Shown here: piece by piece, positions 1 through 9,011 of the stretch
How positions within the stretch are numbered: the stretch's first letter is position 1
Layout: every line of letters starts with the position of its first letter
Origin: Rhodohalobacter sp. SW132
GTDB taxonomy: Bacteria > Bacteroidota > Rhodothermia > Balneolales > Balneolaceae
Direction: 5' to 3'
Length of the DNA stretch: 64,000 nucleotides
Assembly: GCF_003390325.1 (NCBI RefSeq)
Contig: NZ_QUOK01000013.1
Location: 62,001-126,000, forward strand
The notes under the pieces: model-generated
The model's input: the letters and a program-made list of their open reading frames with translations, nothing else
Database searches by the model: none
Told to the model about the DNA's origin: nothing
Program-made: the position numbers and the translations under genes

Positions 1-1557
1 GGCGGAGACCCGGGCAGACAAATTTTTGCAGACGGACTTGTGGAAACCATAACAAGCCAGCTTTCCCATCTTGAACAGTTTCAAAGCGATTTATGGGTTG
101 TCCCGTCTGGTGAAATTCGAAGTAACAATATTTTAAGTGCAGGCGAAGCGTACCGAATGTTTGGTGTAAACTACGCTATTGCTGGCAGTATACAGCCGAT
201 TGCCAATCGGCTCAGGCTAACCATTTCCCTCATAGATTCGAAAAATCTGCGTCAGCTTAACTCCAAAATAATCGACGTTGATGTTTCCCAGGCACTTCAA
301 CTCCACAATGAGTCTGTTGAGCAGCTGCTGGCAATACTGAACCTTGAACTGAACTCCGAAGCCAAAGGTCTGATACGCGAAGGGAGTACTACAAACTCTG
401 TTGCATTTGAATACTACATAAAAGGCTTGGGATATCTGCACAGATACGAACAAAGGTCCGAAAGTATCAACATGGCCATCGATGCTTTTGAAGAGGCTCT
501 TGGGCTCGATCCTCAATTCGCTCTCGCGTCTGCGGGACTCGGTCAGGCCTACTGGTTCAAATATCTTGATACCCGGGATCGAACCTGGATTGACCGGGCT
601 AAATTCAATACGGTACAAGCATTTAAACTCAACAGCAGCCTGCTTCAGGCACGAATCACTCTCGGCCTGATCCATATCGGTACGGGAGAATATGATGATG
701 CCATTCAAAATTTTAACGATGCCCTTTTATCTGATCCCGCAAACGCAGAAGCGTACCGCGGACTTGCGGAGGCGTACGAATACAGCGGAAGAACTGAACA
801 AGCTGAACAGACATACAAACGCGCTATAAGCCTTAAACCTGATCACTGGGCAGGATATAATGCATTGGGTACATTTTATTACCGCATTAACCAATATGAA
901 AATGCGAAAGAACAATATCGCAGAGTGATAGAAATCACTCCTGAAAACTATCGCGGCTACATGAATCTCGGCAGTATGTACTACTTTACCGACATGCATG
1001 AGCAGGCCAAACAGATGTATGAAAAATCTCTGGAACTCGAAAAATCATACAGTGCAGCTTCAAATCTCGGCACTCTCTATTACATTGAAGGCCGGTACGC
1101 TGAAGCAGCAAACATGTATGAAACCGCTCTTGAATTAAATGATGGTAATTATTTTTTATGGGGCAACCTGGCCATTTCATACTACTATACACCCGATCAG
1201 TATGAGAAATCTATTCCGGCCTATGAACGAGCGATTGAGCTCGCATATGAACAATTGGAAGTGAACCCAAATGATGCTGAAGTCGTCATATCAATTGCAG
1301 GCTACTACGCACGGCTTGGTAATGGCGATTTATCCCGAAGATATATACTCGAAGCACTCGATCTGGCACCACAGAATACATATGTAATGTACCTCGGAGG
1401 ATCGGCTTATGAATCTTTAGGTATGAGACACGAAGCTCTTACCTGGATCAAAAAAGCCATCGAAGGCGGATACTCCATCTCGGAAATCCAAAATCAGCCG
1501 GAACTCAAAGAGCTTGTGGATGACGTGCATTTTCAGGATATCCTCGAAAATTTTTAA
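1..1557 (+). CDS. TPR-repeat protein, 3' part (likely C-terminal half of a Ser/Thr kinase- or cyclase-type TPR regulator)
   Basis: The reading frame is open to the first base, so the gene is cut by the window edge; a GTG at position 40 is only an internal codon. The first residues (GDPGRQIFADGLVETITSQL, then a YAIAGSIQ segment) match the TolB-like domain that sits between an N-terminal effector domain and TPRs in Ser/Thr kinase and adenylate-cyclase-like regulators. From about residue 120 of the visible part there are eight to nine consecutive TPR units with the usual A/G-Y-A spacing, followed by an IKKAIEGGY type end. TPR arrays bind protein partners. The effector domain lies outside the window, so kinase versus cyclase cannot be decided. 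Confidence 0.8.
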   Translation, partial: GGDPGRQIFADGLVETITSQLSHLEQFQSDLWVVPSGEIRSNNILSAGEAYRMFGVNYAIAGSIQPIANRLRLTISLIDSKNLRQLNSKIIDVDVSQALQLHNESVEQLLAILNLELNSEAKGLIREGSTTNSVAFEYYIKGLGYLHRYEQRSESINMAIDAFEEALGLDPQFALASAGLGQAYWFKYLDTRDRTWIDRAKFNTVQAFKLNSSLLQARITLGLIHIGTGEYDDAIQNFNDALLSDPANAEAYRGLAEAYEYSGRTEQAEQTYKRAISLKPDHWAGYNALGTFYYRINQYENAKEQYRRVIEITPENYRGYMNLGSMYYFTDMHEQAKQMYEKSLELEKSYSAASNLGTLYYIEGRYAEAANMYETALELNDGNYFLWGNLAISYYYTPDQYEKSIPAYERAIELAYEQLEVNPNDAEVVISIAGYYARLGNGDLSRRYILEALDLAPQNTYVMYLGGSAYESLGMRHEALTWIKKAIEGGYSISEIQNQPELKELVDDVHFQDILENF

Positions 1558-1616
1558 ATACAGAGGGCTTTTTAATTCATAATAAAGCCTGTAAATCAAC
1601 AAAACCAGGATCCCTA

Positions 1617-2036
1617 ATGAAAACATTATCAACGCTTAGTCAAATCTCAGCACTTCTGCTTTTTCTTCTATTTTTTATTTTCTCTGAATCCGTTTATTCA
1701 CAGGATAATGACAGACGACCGGTCCTCCATGAACTTGTTGTTAAAGTAGTAGGAGATGAATGGAGGGTTGTCTATATAAATGATGAAACGAAAAGCACGG
1801 TTACAGCGAAAAGAAACGACAGAATAAGCTGGTCAGCCGAAGGTTCTGATATTTCATTACAATTCGACGGACAACTTTTTGGGGGCAACAGCTATACAAT
1901 TGGTGATGGCAATTCTCTGATGAGACCGGTTGCACCGGGTGCAGCTCATGGCGAATATATTTATGCTGTATTTATCCACAGCGACCTTGTATTTGCCCGC
2001 GGTGAATCACCGCCAAGAATTATTGTAGAAAGATAG
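1617..2036 (+). CDS. secreted hypothetical protein, cupredoxin-like beta fold possible
   Basis: A 139-residue protein starting 59 bases after the TPR gene on the same strand, so possibly co-transcribed. Residues 1-29 form a signal peptide (KT-start, long Leu/Phe core, VYSQ cleavage region). The mature part is about 110 residues and beta-rich, with a KRNDRISWSAEGSDISLQF segment that recalls the loops of plastocyanin-like domains. The usual His/Cys/Met copper ligands are not visible, so copper binding is not supported. Function unknown. Confidence 0.7.
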   Translation: MKTLSTLSQISALLLFLLFFIFSESVYSQDNDRRPVLHELVVKVVGDEWRVVYINDETKSTVTAKRNDRISWSAEGSDISLQFDGQLFGGNSYTIGDGNSLMRPVAPGAAHGEYIYAVFIHSDLVFARGESPPRIIVER

Positions 2037-2485
2037 AATCGGCAACCGTTCAACTTCTTCTTTACAAAAGTAATTAAGAACATAGTTTTCCGAAAAAACC
2101 AGAGACCTTATTCTCAGCAGATGCAACGTGGCTGAGACGGAGATTTTATGTTTGGTATGGCCTCCAAGCTTCTTCCTCACCTAATGCCAAATGCAACTTC
2201 TCTAATACTGCACGTTAAGATTTGTATATACCATGCCAATTTATGATTCTCCATTTACATGAACATGAACATGAACATGAAACAATTTGATGGAAATCGG
2301 TTATATACAATAGGTTACATATTCAATACCATTCCTAATATTTCTGCTAACGTTTTCTGATGATAGTGCTTTCGAACTTCGAATATTTTCGCTGACAATT
2401 AATTAAATATCCTGTTAGTTGCATTTCTTTCTGATCTTGCTTTATTCGGTCAGCTAACATCTAATCGTATCACAAACCATTTCAT
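2037..2485. other. 449-bp intergenic region without a recognisable gene
   Basis: No coding frame with family-like sequence was seen. The stretch is AT-rich and contains the short tandem hexamer array at 2257-2282. It must hold the promoter of the downstream ABC1-kinase gene, but no clear TAnnTTTG element was found. Confidence 0.5.
2257..2282. repeat. short tandem repeat (ACATGA)x4
   Basis: Four consecutive copies of the hexamer ACATGA followed by a partial unit. It lies about 200 bases upstream of the ABC1-kinase start, in non-coding DNA. Such arrays can vary in copy number by slippage; any regulatory effect is speculative. Confidence 0.8.
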
Positions 2486-4147
2486 ATGCCTTCAACCACC
2501 GAAAAGATCAACCAATACCGGAAGCTGCTGAGTTTTGTGTTAAAATACAGAAACAGCGATCTGCTTGAAGAGACATCATCAAATGCTATGGGTGTTGCCG
2601 CAGACAATGTTGAAAAAGATGAGTATGATCAGACTCCGGATGAACTGGTTGAAGATCTCAAAAGTATGGGGCCGACGTACGTCAAGCTGGGGCAACTGCT
2701 TTCTACCCGACCTGACCTGCTACCGCAACGTTACCTCAATTCGCTTTCAGACCTCCAGGATGAAACGGACTCAATCGACTATGAGAAAGTGCAGGAAATT
2801 GTTGAGAGAGAACTTGGTACATCCATTTCAAAAGCATTTCATTCGTTCGATAAGAAACCTCTGGCAAGTGCATCCATCGGTCAGGTACACAGAGCAACGC
2901 TGCGATCCGGAGAGCGTGACGTGGTGGTAAAAGTTCAGAGGCCCGGAATACGAGCCCAGTTCATTAAAGATCTTGAAACGCTCGATGAAATCGCTAACTG
3001 GGCCGTTGAACACTCCGAAACCGCTCAGAAATTTGCCCTTGACGACCTGATTGAGGAGCTGCAAAGAATTCTGCTCAATGAGCTCGACTATACCAAAGAA
3101 GCGAATAATCTTTCGAGGATGCATGAGAATCTGAAATCGTTTAAGAATCTGACGGTTCCGCTGCCCGTATCAGATTATTCAACTTCAAAAATCCTGACGA
3201 TGGAATTTATCGAGGGGCAAAAAGTTGTAGACCTCTCACCCGTGAAACAGATCGAGATGAATGCTGAAAATCTTGCCGATGAGTTTGTGGAGGCCTATAT
3301 GCAGCAGGTTCTGGCCGATGGATTTGTACATGCCGATCCCCATCCCGGAAATGTGCACCTTACAAAAGATTATAAATTGGTTCTTCTCGATCTTGGGATG
3401 GTATTTCACATCTCCGCCCCGAACAGGGAACATTTACTTCGCTTTATGACTGCCCTGGGTGACGATAATGGCGATAAAGTAGCTGATATTTTGATCAAAA
3501 TGAGCACGCTTCAGGATGATGCTAATCTGCAGGCATTCAGGAAAAAAGTAACTCAGCTTGTGATGGAGAGTCAGCAGGCGGCTGCCAAAGAGATGAAAAC
3601 AGGCAGGATTTTAATACAGATGAATCAATCTGCGGCACATAATGGTATCCGGATTCCCACAGAGATCAACATCCTTGGGAAGATATTGCTGAATATGGAT
3701 CAGATCGTCAGCAAACTGGATCCCGAATTTGATACCCGACGGGCCATCCGCACCCATGTCTGGAAACAGATGGAGAAAAAAATGCGGGATGAAATCAAAC
3801 CCGAAAACTTTTTTTCTGTCCTGGTTGAAACCAAAAAACTGGCTGAAAACCTGCCGGAACGGCTCAATACAATCACCGAGAATCTTGCCAATAATGAGTT
3901 CAAGATAAATATTGACGGGGTAGATGAAAAACGGCTGACTGACGGGTTTCAAAAAGTTGCCAACCGGATTACCCTCGGGCTGATCATCGCTGCCACCATT
4001 ATCGGTGCGGCCATGCTAATGAATATTGAAACCGATTTCACGCTGTTCGGTTATCCCGGTTTTGCGATGCTTTTTTTCCTTGCAGCGGCAATCGGCGGAG
4101 GAACTCTCGTTTATTATATCGTTTTTAAGGATGAAAATGTAATGTAG
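2486..4147 (+). CDS. ABC1/UbiB (AarF) family atypical kinase
   Basis: A 553-residue member of the UbiB/ABC1/ADCK family, membrane-anchored atypical kinases/ATPases linked to quinone and isoprenoid lipid metabolism. The family-defining KxGQ motif is K67-Q70 (VKLGQLLSTRPDLLP). The Ala-rich nucleotide loop ASASIGQVHRA is at about 127-137, the ATP-binding lysine is K149 in VVVKVQRPG, the catalytic HADPHPGN is at 282-289, and the metal-binding DLG follows at about 303. Two hydrophobic segments at the C-terminus (about 497-517 and 525-547) give the expected membrane anchor. No ubi or men genes lie nearby. Family assignment is secure; the substrate is unknown. Confidence 0.93.
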   Translation: MPSTTEKINQYRKLLSFVLKYRNSDLLEETSSNAMGVAADNVEKDEYDQTPDELVEDLKSMGPTYVKLGQLLSTRPDLLPQRYLNSLSDLQDETDSIDYEKVQEIVERELGTSISKAFHSFDKKPLASASIGQVHRATLRSGERDVVVKVQRPGIRAQFIKDLETLDEIANWAVEHSETAQKFALDDLIEELQRILLNELDYTKEANNLSRMHENLKSFKNLTVPLPVSDYSTSKILTMEFIEGQKVVDLSPVKQIEMNAENLADEFVEAYMQQVLADGFVHADPHPGNVHLTKDYKLVLLDLGMVFHISAPNREHLLRFMTALGDDNGDKVADILIKMSTLQDDANLQAFRKKVTQLVMESQQAAAKEMKTGRILIQMNQSAAHNGIRIPTEINILGKILLNMDQIVSKLDPEFDTRRAIRTHVWKQMEKKMRDEIKPENFFSVLVETKKLAENLPERLNTITENLANNEFKINIDGVDEKRLTDGFQKVANRITLGLIIAATIIGAAMLMNIETDFTLFGYPGFAMLFFLAAAIGGGTLVYYIVFKDENVM

Positions 4148-4498
4148 TGGAGTTTTTACATTTGAGGCAGAGAGTTTAATAATTCCGGGAATTGTATTTA
4201 CCGCGAAAGCGCAAAGACGCCGGTTAGGTAAACGGGAGTTTCATGAAGTGTATTAATATCAGGGTACTAACATTGGTGAAACCTGCATGGTTTGATGAGA
4301 TTCTTACGGATGGATCTTTTTAGGGATGGCTGGTTAAATTATGTAGTTCAATTAAACCCCTCAATTTCCAAAGCCAATCCGCCGTATAAATGGAGATTTC
4401 CAGGTCTCCGGTTTTTTATTATCCTCCAAAATCCTTGGAACTGCACCCGGAAACTTGTATTCTTTCATTAATAAGTGTTATTAATCAATCAATTGATT
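4148..4498. other. intergenic region with degenerate repeat matching 10840-10960
   Basis: About 350 bases without a gene. It starts with a TTTACCGCGAAAGC... segment and carries at 4241-4262 a 22-base stretch that matches 10869-10890 at 20 of 22 positions; the surrounding 100 bases are more weakly alike. A weak hairpin (GGAGA/TCTCC at 4392-4409, then a run of six T) precedes the toxin-antitoxin pair. Confidence 0.5.
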
Positions 4499-4717
4499 AT
4501 GAAATCTTTACTCATAGAACTCAAACATCAGAAAGCCTACCATCTTATCAAGCAACTTGAAGCGTTGGACCTGATACGGGTTGTAGAAAATCAACCACCT
4601 GGCTCTCAGTCTCTTTCAAAACAATTTTCTGGTAAATTGTCTAAAGAGACTGCAAATAAAATGCTGAGTAAAGTCGAGAAAGAGAGAGACCAATGGGACA
4701 AACGACTTACCTATTAG
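4499..4717 (+). CDS. putative antitoxin partner of the PIN toxin
   Basis: A 72-residue protein whose last 25 bases overlap the PIN-domain toxin gene in another frame, the usual translational coupling of VapBC-like operons with antitoxin first. The ATG at 4499 is preferred; an in-frame GTG at 4475 would add eight residues. The N-terminal half (MKSLLIELKHQKAYHLIKQL) is helical, and the C-terminal half is Lys/Glu-rich, suiting a toxin-wrapping tail. I do not see a recognisable AbrB, RHH or Phd DNA-binding motif, so the subfamily is unassigned. Role is inferred from position. Confidence 0.65.
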   Translation: MKSLLIELKHQKAYHLIKQLEALDLIRVVENQPPGSQSLSKQFSGKLSKETANKMLSKVEKERDQWDKRLTY

Positions 4718-5082
4718 ATACAAACGCAGTTATAGATTTTCTTTCGGATCGGTTGCCGCATAACGGAACTGTTTTAATGGCTTCTGTGGTAGATCAAGTA
4801 CCGAATATATCAGTAATTACACAGATTGAACTACTTGGGTTCAACGCTCCATCCGGCGAAATGTCACTGCTCAATGAATTTGTAAATGCTTCAACGATTT
4901 ATCCGTTATCGGATTCAGTTGTAAATACATGCATTCAGCTTAGAAAAGAACAATCCATCAAGATTCCTGATGCAATTATCGCTTCCACAGCGATTGTCCA
5001 TAATCAGATTCTTGTCACACGTAACCTATCTGATTTTAAATTAGTAAAGAGACTTCAGATTTTTGATCCGCATACTGTTTAG
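4693..5082 (+). CDS. type II toxin-antitoxin system PIN-domain toxin (VapC-like ribonuclease)
   Basis: A 129-residue PIN domain of normal length for VapC toxins, metal-dependent endoribonucleases. The acidic active-site residues are in place: D9 in YLLDTNAVIDF, E46 in ITQIELLGF, D93 in IPDAIIAST and D114 in RNLSDF, the last within the typical LVTRN.DF strand. The ATG lies inside the end of the upstream antitoxin gene. Substrate RNA cannot be predicted. Confidence 0.9.
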   Translation: MGQTTYLLDTNAVIDFLSDRLPHNGTVLMASVVDQVPNISVITQIELLGFNAPSGEMSLLNEFVNASTIYPLSDSVVNTCIQLRKEQSIKIPDAIIASTAIVHNQILVTRNLSDFKLVKRLQIFDPHTV

Positions 5083-5216
5083 AATTTTGTCTTCTTTGAA
5101 ATGCATCCAGACAATAATCTAATCAAGTACGGAAAGATAAATTTGAAATATCCATCGACCTAATACAACTAATTTTGCTGATTGAAATCCCCCACCCATT
5201 CCAACACTTTGATGTA

Positions 5217-7541
5217 TCATTTTATCAGTGTCAATCTGCGTGTTTGGATGAACTCCCCGGCCTGAATGCGATAGAGATAAATTCCGCTGGATAGCGACGA
5301 ACCGTCAAACGTTACAGAATGCCGGCCGGCAGATCTCCTTCCATTTTCAAGCACCGCCACAAGCTGACCGGTAACCGAGTAGACTTCAAGCTGCACATTT
5401 GCTGCTTGTGGCAGGTCAAACCGGATTTGGGTGGTTGGGTTGAATGGATTTGGATAGTTCTGTTCGAGGGAAAACTCAACCGGAGTTTCTTCAAATTCCG
5501 CAGATACAGATACTTCTGTAGTCGAAAAACTCCACGTATCACTCCACTCTCCGAACTCATTTCCATCGGACGCCCGCACGCGCCAGTAATAATGTTCGCC
5601 GTTATCTAATTCAGATGCCAGCGTAAACTCTGTCTCTTCGATGTCATCCACATCTGTGACGAAAGAATCAGAATCACTAAAATCCTCATTGGCTGAAATT
5701 TGAATATGATACACCTCAGCAATGGATACTTCTTCCCACGTAAATACCGGGCTCAGTTCAACTTCTTCCGCACCGTTTCCGGGAGTAGTAAGAGCTACCT
5801 GCCCCGTCCCCCCGCGTATTGTAGTAAAATTCCAAGTGCTGCTCCAGGGGCCTTCCTCATCTGCGGTTTGCCCCCGAACTCGCCAATAATAGGTTGTTGA
5901 GTATTGCAGTGATTCTTCCGGCTGATACTGCTGCGATTCAATACCTGATGAATCTGTCAGAATAGATTCGAACGAATCATCCGTTGCAATCTGGATTTGA
6001 TAGGATTCAGCTACAGGGTCTGCTTCCCAGCCGAATTCCGGGTCAATATCTGCCCCATTTAAACCATCCTCCGGCGATAGAAGAATAACCGATTCCATTT
6101 CAGCCGGGTCCGGTTCTTCCCCAATCCGCCAAATTCCCTGATCACCCCAGTGGCCGATACGGGATGGAAACCAGGGTAAGTTCTCAACGATCGCCATGTA
6201 CTCAAAACCTGTAAGCTCCGGCGGCCCCACACGCACAGTGTTGGCAGAGGTTCCATCGGTGTAACTCAGTCGGGCACTCGAAGCAAACCACGCGCCTTCG
6301 TCGGTTGATTTCGGATCTATATTCATATGCCTGTAATCAATCGTAACTCCATCTACCATAATTTCTTCAAATGATGCTGCACCGGTTTCCACAGACCACC
6401 ACGTATATTTCACAGGGTGAATAAACAGCAATCGGCTGTCTCCTGCAGCCACCGGTACAAAGTTTGCCGCTTCATGACCTGTCCATCCATAATCAAACCG
6501 GTTGTCATCCCACAGAAGCTGGGCATTTGTGCTCCCTTCCGGAATCATATAGAGGCTATATCGGGTTGAATAATCGTTGCTTTCCTCATTCCACGGGCGG
6601 GATTTAAAATAGAGCCTCTCACCCACTACCGTTAGTCCGAGTGCGGAGTGCATCTCATCATTTTCAGGATTAAAAACTGCACTTACGTTTCCGTTTTGAT
6701 ACACATGAAGCGCCGGTCCTTCGCCATAATTCGCCTGGAAATAGAGCTTATTCCCATGTGGGGTTAGTTGATTTGGGCTGTGATTATCCTCACAACCCGC
6801 TCCTGAATTCCACACCGTGCTCACACTGCCTGACTGATCAATGCGGTTCAGTTTACAGCTCGTGGTATTCGGATCGAAAGCTGAGATATACAGATGATCT
6901 CCCAAAGCCCCTGTTCGCCTGATATTCACATTTGTTGATAGTTCAGCTCCGTCAACAACGGTTGCTCCCTCGCCCGACTCATTGAGCAGAAAAATCCCTC
7001 CGCCTTCACCATCTGGCAGATCAACAATCAATACGACCCGGTCGCCGAATGATGTAAGCCCGAGCAGGCTCTGGTAACCGGCCGTTTGACCATCAACAAC
7101 TTCACGGGTACCCTCATCGGTCCCATCCGTAGCGAGAACACTATAGTTACTCAATCCGTCGGCATCCGTATTCCAGGCCATGAAGTAGAATTCACCTTGA
7201 TGAAAAAGATAGCTCGAGTAATCATACCCAGAGTCTACACTCACCCGGTATTTATCATCAATTCCATAAATCCGTTTTGTGCCCTGCGCTGTTCCGTCGG
7301 TGATCCAAAGAGTATTATCCCACGTATCCGATGAAAAATAGCCGATTTGCCCGTTCACAGCGATGTAACCCGGATCGTCATCAAACATATCACCGGGAGC
7401 AAATTCATAAACATTCAGGGCTGAAATGCTGTCAGCCGGTGATGCCTGAATCGACTGTGAGAAAAACAGAAATGTGCATAAAAAAAGAGCTTTGTAGATG
7501 AATATACGTTGTAGATTCTTTTGTATCGTAGTTTTTAGCAT
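5217..7541 (-). CDS. T9SS-exported multidomain protein: ELWxxDGT-type repeats, two fibronectin III-like domains, type A sorting domain
   Basis: A 774-residue secreted protein. Residues 1-33 are a signal peptide. The N-terminal two-thirds (about 40-470) hold LW.TDGT..GT segments of the ELWxxDGT/beta-propeller kind found in surface proteins of this phylum. Two fibronectin III-like domains follow (about 480-577 and 580-675), each ending in YYWRVR...W...W.F.T. The last 80 residues begin [17 protein letters not shown] and end in a basic TLIK tail, the type A C-terminal signal recognised by the type IX secretion system. It is therefore exported across the outer membrane and either released or surface-anchored. 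Ligand or activity unknown; no catalytic domain was seen. Confidence 0.88.
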   Translation of the reverse strand: MLKTTIQKNLQRIFIYKALFLCTFLFFSQSIQASPADSISALNVYEFAPGDMFDDDPGYIAVNGQIGYFSSDTWDNTLWITDGTAQGTKRIYGIDDKYRVSVDSGYDYSSYLFHQGEFYFMAWNTDADGLSNYSVLATDGTDEGTREVVDGQTAGYQSLLGLTSFGDRVVLIVDLPDGEGGGIFLLNESGEGATVVDGAELSTNVNIRRTGALGDHLYISAFDPNTTSCKLNRIDQSGSVSTVWNSGAGCEDNHSPNQLTPHGNKLYFQANYGEGPALHVYQNGNVSAVFNPENDEMHSALGLTVVGERLYFKSRPWNEESNDYSTRYSLYMIPEGSTNAQLLWDDNRFDYGWTGHEAANFVPVAAGDSRLLFIHPVKYTWWSVETGAASFEEIMVDGVTIDYRHMNIDPKSTDEGAWFASSARLSYTDGTSANTVRVGPPELTGFEYMAIVENLPWFPSRIGHWGDQGIWRIGEEPDPAEMESVILLSPEDGLNGADIDPEFGWEADPVAESYQIQIATDDSFESILTDSSGIESQQYQPEESLQYSTTYYWRVRGQTADEEGPWSSTWNFTTIRGGTGQVALTTPGNGAEEVELSPVFTWEEVSIAEVYHIQISANEDFSDSDSFVTDVDDIEETEFTLASELDNGEHYYWRVRASDGNEFGEWSDTWSFSTTEVSVSAEFEETPVEFSLEQNYPNPFNPTTQIRFDLPQAANVQLEVYSVTGQLVAVLENGRRSAGRHSVTFDGSSLSSGIYLYRIQAGEFIQTRRLTLIK

Positions 7542-8008
7542 AGCAGATGATTTACTTTGAAAATAACTTGCAGAGACTTAGAAAAGGTGACCGCCAGCAA
7601 GAGTTTGGAGAATAACCTATTCTCATAGAATGCAATGGAATACCAGCATCAAGGACTAGTGTAGTTTTGGCTGCACTTTTTAAACCTTGTTCCTTTTTTT
7701 TATGTCTCACCCTATATAGCGTATGATTTTTATTACTATCGTCATAAATGCCAAAAAGTTAACTCAGTCTTTATCTAAATTTACTGTTGTTTTAGATTGA
7801 TGGGGCTAATACCGTGCCAATGGTGAGTTATTCACAGTCATCGGATGAGTCATACATGAATCATAAGGTCATCCGGTGGAATTCGATTTTTCGAAAAACT
7901 CATCCGATGACATAGCACTACAATCTTGATACAAAAGGAATCCGCATGGAATTATAGCGAGGAGAGAAGTAAATGCAATCTTTCAGAAAATAAACCAAAC
8001 TACTCAAG
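7542..8008. other. 467-bp intergenic region upstream of the T9SS protein gene
   Basis: This contains the 75-bp inverted-repeat element at 7837-7911 and otherwise AT-rich DNA. It should include the promoter of the minus-strand T9SS gene; none was recognised with confidence. Confidence 0.5.
7837..7911. repeat. GTCATCGGATGAG inverted-repeat element, copy 1 (75 bp)
   Basis: The element is bounded by a perfect 13-bp inverted repeat, GTCATCGGATGAG at 7837-7849 and CTCATCCGATGAC at 7899-7911. It is the same length as copy 2 (29286-29360); read in reverse complement, copy 2 also matches much of the interior (TCAT..ATGAATCATA near the left arm, TCGATTTTT near the right). The left flank (AATGGTGAGTTATTCA) also resembles the left flank of copy 4. 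No coding capacity. Confidence 0.85.
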
Positions 8009-8791
8009 TCAACCAGGCAATTCGAAAGTATAGAGTTTATCCTCCTCATCATTCACGAGATATAGCCTGTGATTTGATCGGTCAACCGCAATTCCCTCAA
8101 ATTTTTCACGATCCAGCCGATAGCCGCGTATCGGGTTCAGATGGATATTCGTAACCACAATTTTTTTCGATTCATCACTCACAAACCAAAATTCCTCGTC
8201 ATCATGCAGATAAAACAGGCCGGACAGGTCACTCATATCGTGGGGAGGATCGAAATCGATTGTTACCGAGCGGACAAGCTCAAATTCTGCATTTAATTCT
8301 ATAAACCGCCGGGGATTTTTTTCATTCAGAATATACACGTGGTCATTTTGCGGGTTCCAGGCAATACCTTCCAGTCCATCGTTCAGATTGGTGCTGTCCA
8401 CCGGCACATCCACTGATTGCAGAACTTCCCCATCTGTAGTGAGCTGAACAATCTGCCGCAAACGCTCTTCAACAATCCACAGGGTGCCGTCATTTGGATT
8501 CATTGTGATGCCTTCCATATCATCCCCGCGATAGCCGGTAATGATCTCCAGCATCTCTCCTTCAAAATTTATGCGGTAAATAAAATCACCGGAATCGTCG
8601 CTGACCGTCCACAGAAAATCGCCGCTAACGTCCAGTGTCAGCCCCGATGGATCACTAATCTCTAAGGAATGTATCGCAATCGGCTCCAGGTCAACCAGGC
8701 GGGCATCTGCAAGATCCTGCATAATATCAGAAGAGCAGCCTGATGAAAAAATGCAGAAAGTGATAAAAAGCAATGCTTGAGAGATATTCAT
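8009..8791 (-). CDS. SdiA-regulated-family beta-propeller lipoprotein
   Basis: A 260-residue predicted lipoprotein: the signal MNISQALLFITFCIFSSGC ends in a lipobox with C19. The rest is a beta-propeller of the SdiA-regulated (YjiK-like) family, with repeated DPSGLT, DMEGIT, GLEGIAW, DLSGLFY and KFEGIAVD blade motifs and SDDS/SDES loops. Members sit in the envelope and are thought to bind ligands or metals; no enzymatic residues can be assigned. Single-gene unit on the minus strand. Confidence 0.82.
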   Translation of the reverse strand: MNISQALLFITFCIFSSGCSSDIMQDLADARLVDLEPIAIHSLEISDPSGLTLDVSGDFLWTVSDDSGDFIYRINFEGEMLEIITGYRGDDMEGITMNPNDGTLWIVEERLRQIVQLTTDGEVLQSVDVPVDSTNLNDGLEGIAWNPQNDHVYILNEKNPRRFIELNAEFELVRSVTIDFDPPHDMSDLSGLFYLHDDEEFWFVSDESKKIVVTNIHLNPIRGYRLDREKFEGIAVDRSNHRLYLVNDEEDKLYTFELPG

Positions 8792-9011
8792 ATACAGTTT
8801 ATATCGGCAGTCCGGTTTAATCCTTAATTGATATTTAAATTTTAAAGTTTCATCAAGCAGATAGACCTAAATATAGGGTAAATGCATCAAATGGAAAGAT
8901 TTCATCCCCATACCAAAAAACTACTGAAACCTGGTTTTTTAACCGATCTGTTTATCACATTTCTTTGGAACGTTTTGTCTATTTTGTAAGATTAAATAAT
9001 TAAAGAGCCCC

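Noticed and set aside
4392-4418. A hairpin with T-run before the toxin-antitoxin pair
   Set aside because: The stem is only five pairs with an eight-base loop; it is too weak to list as a terminator.
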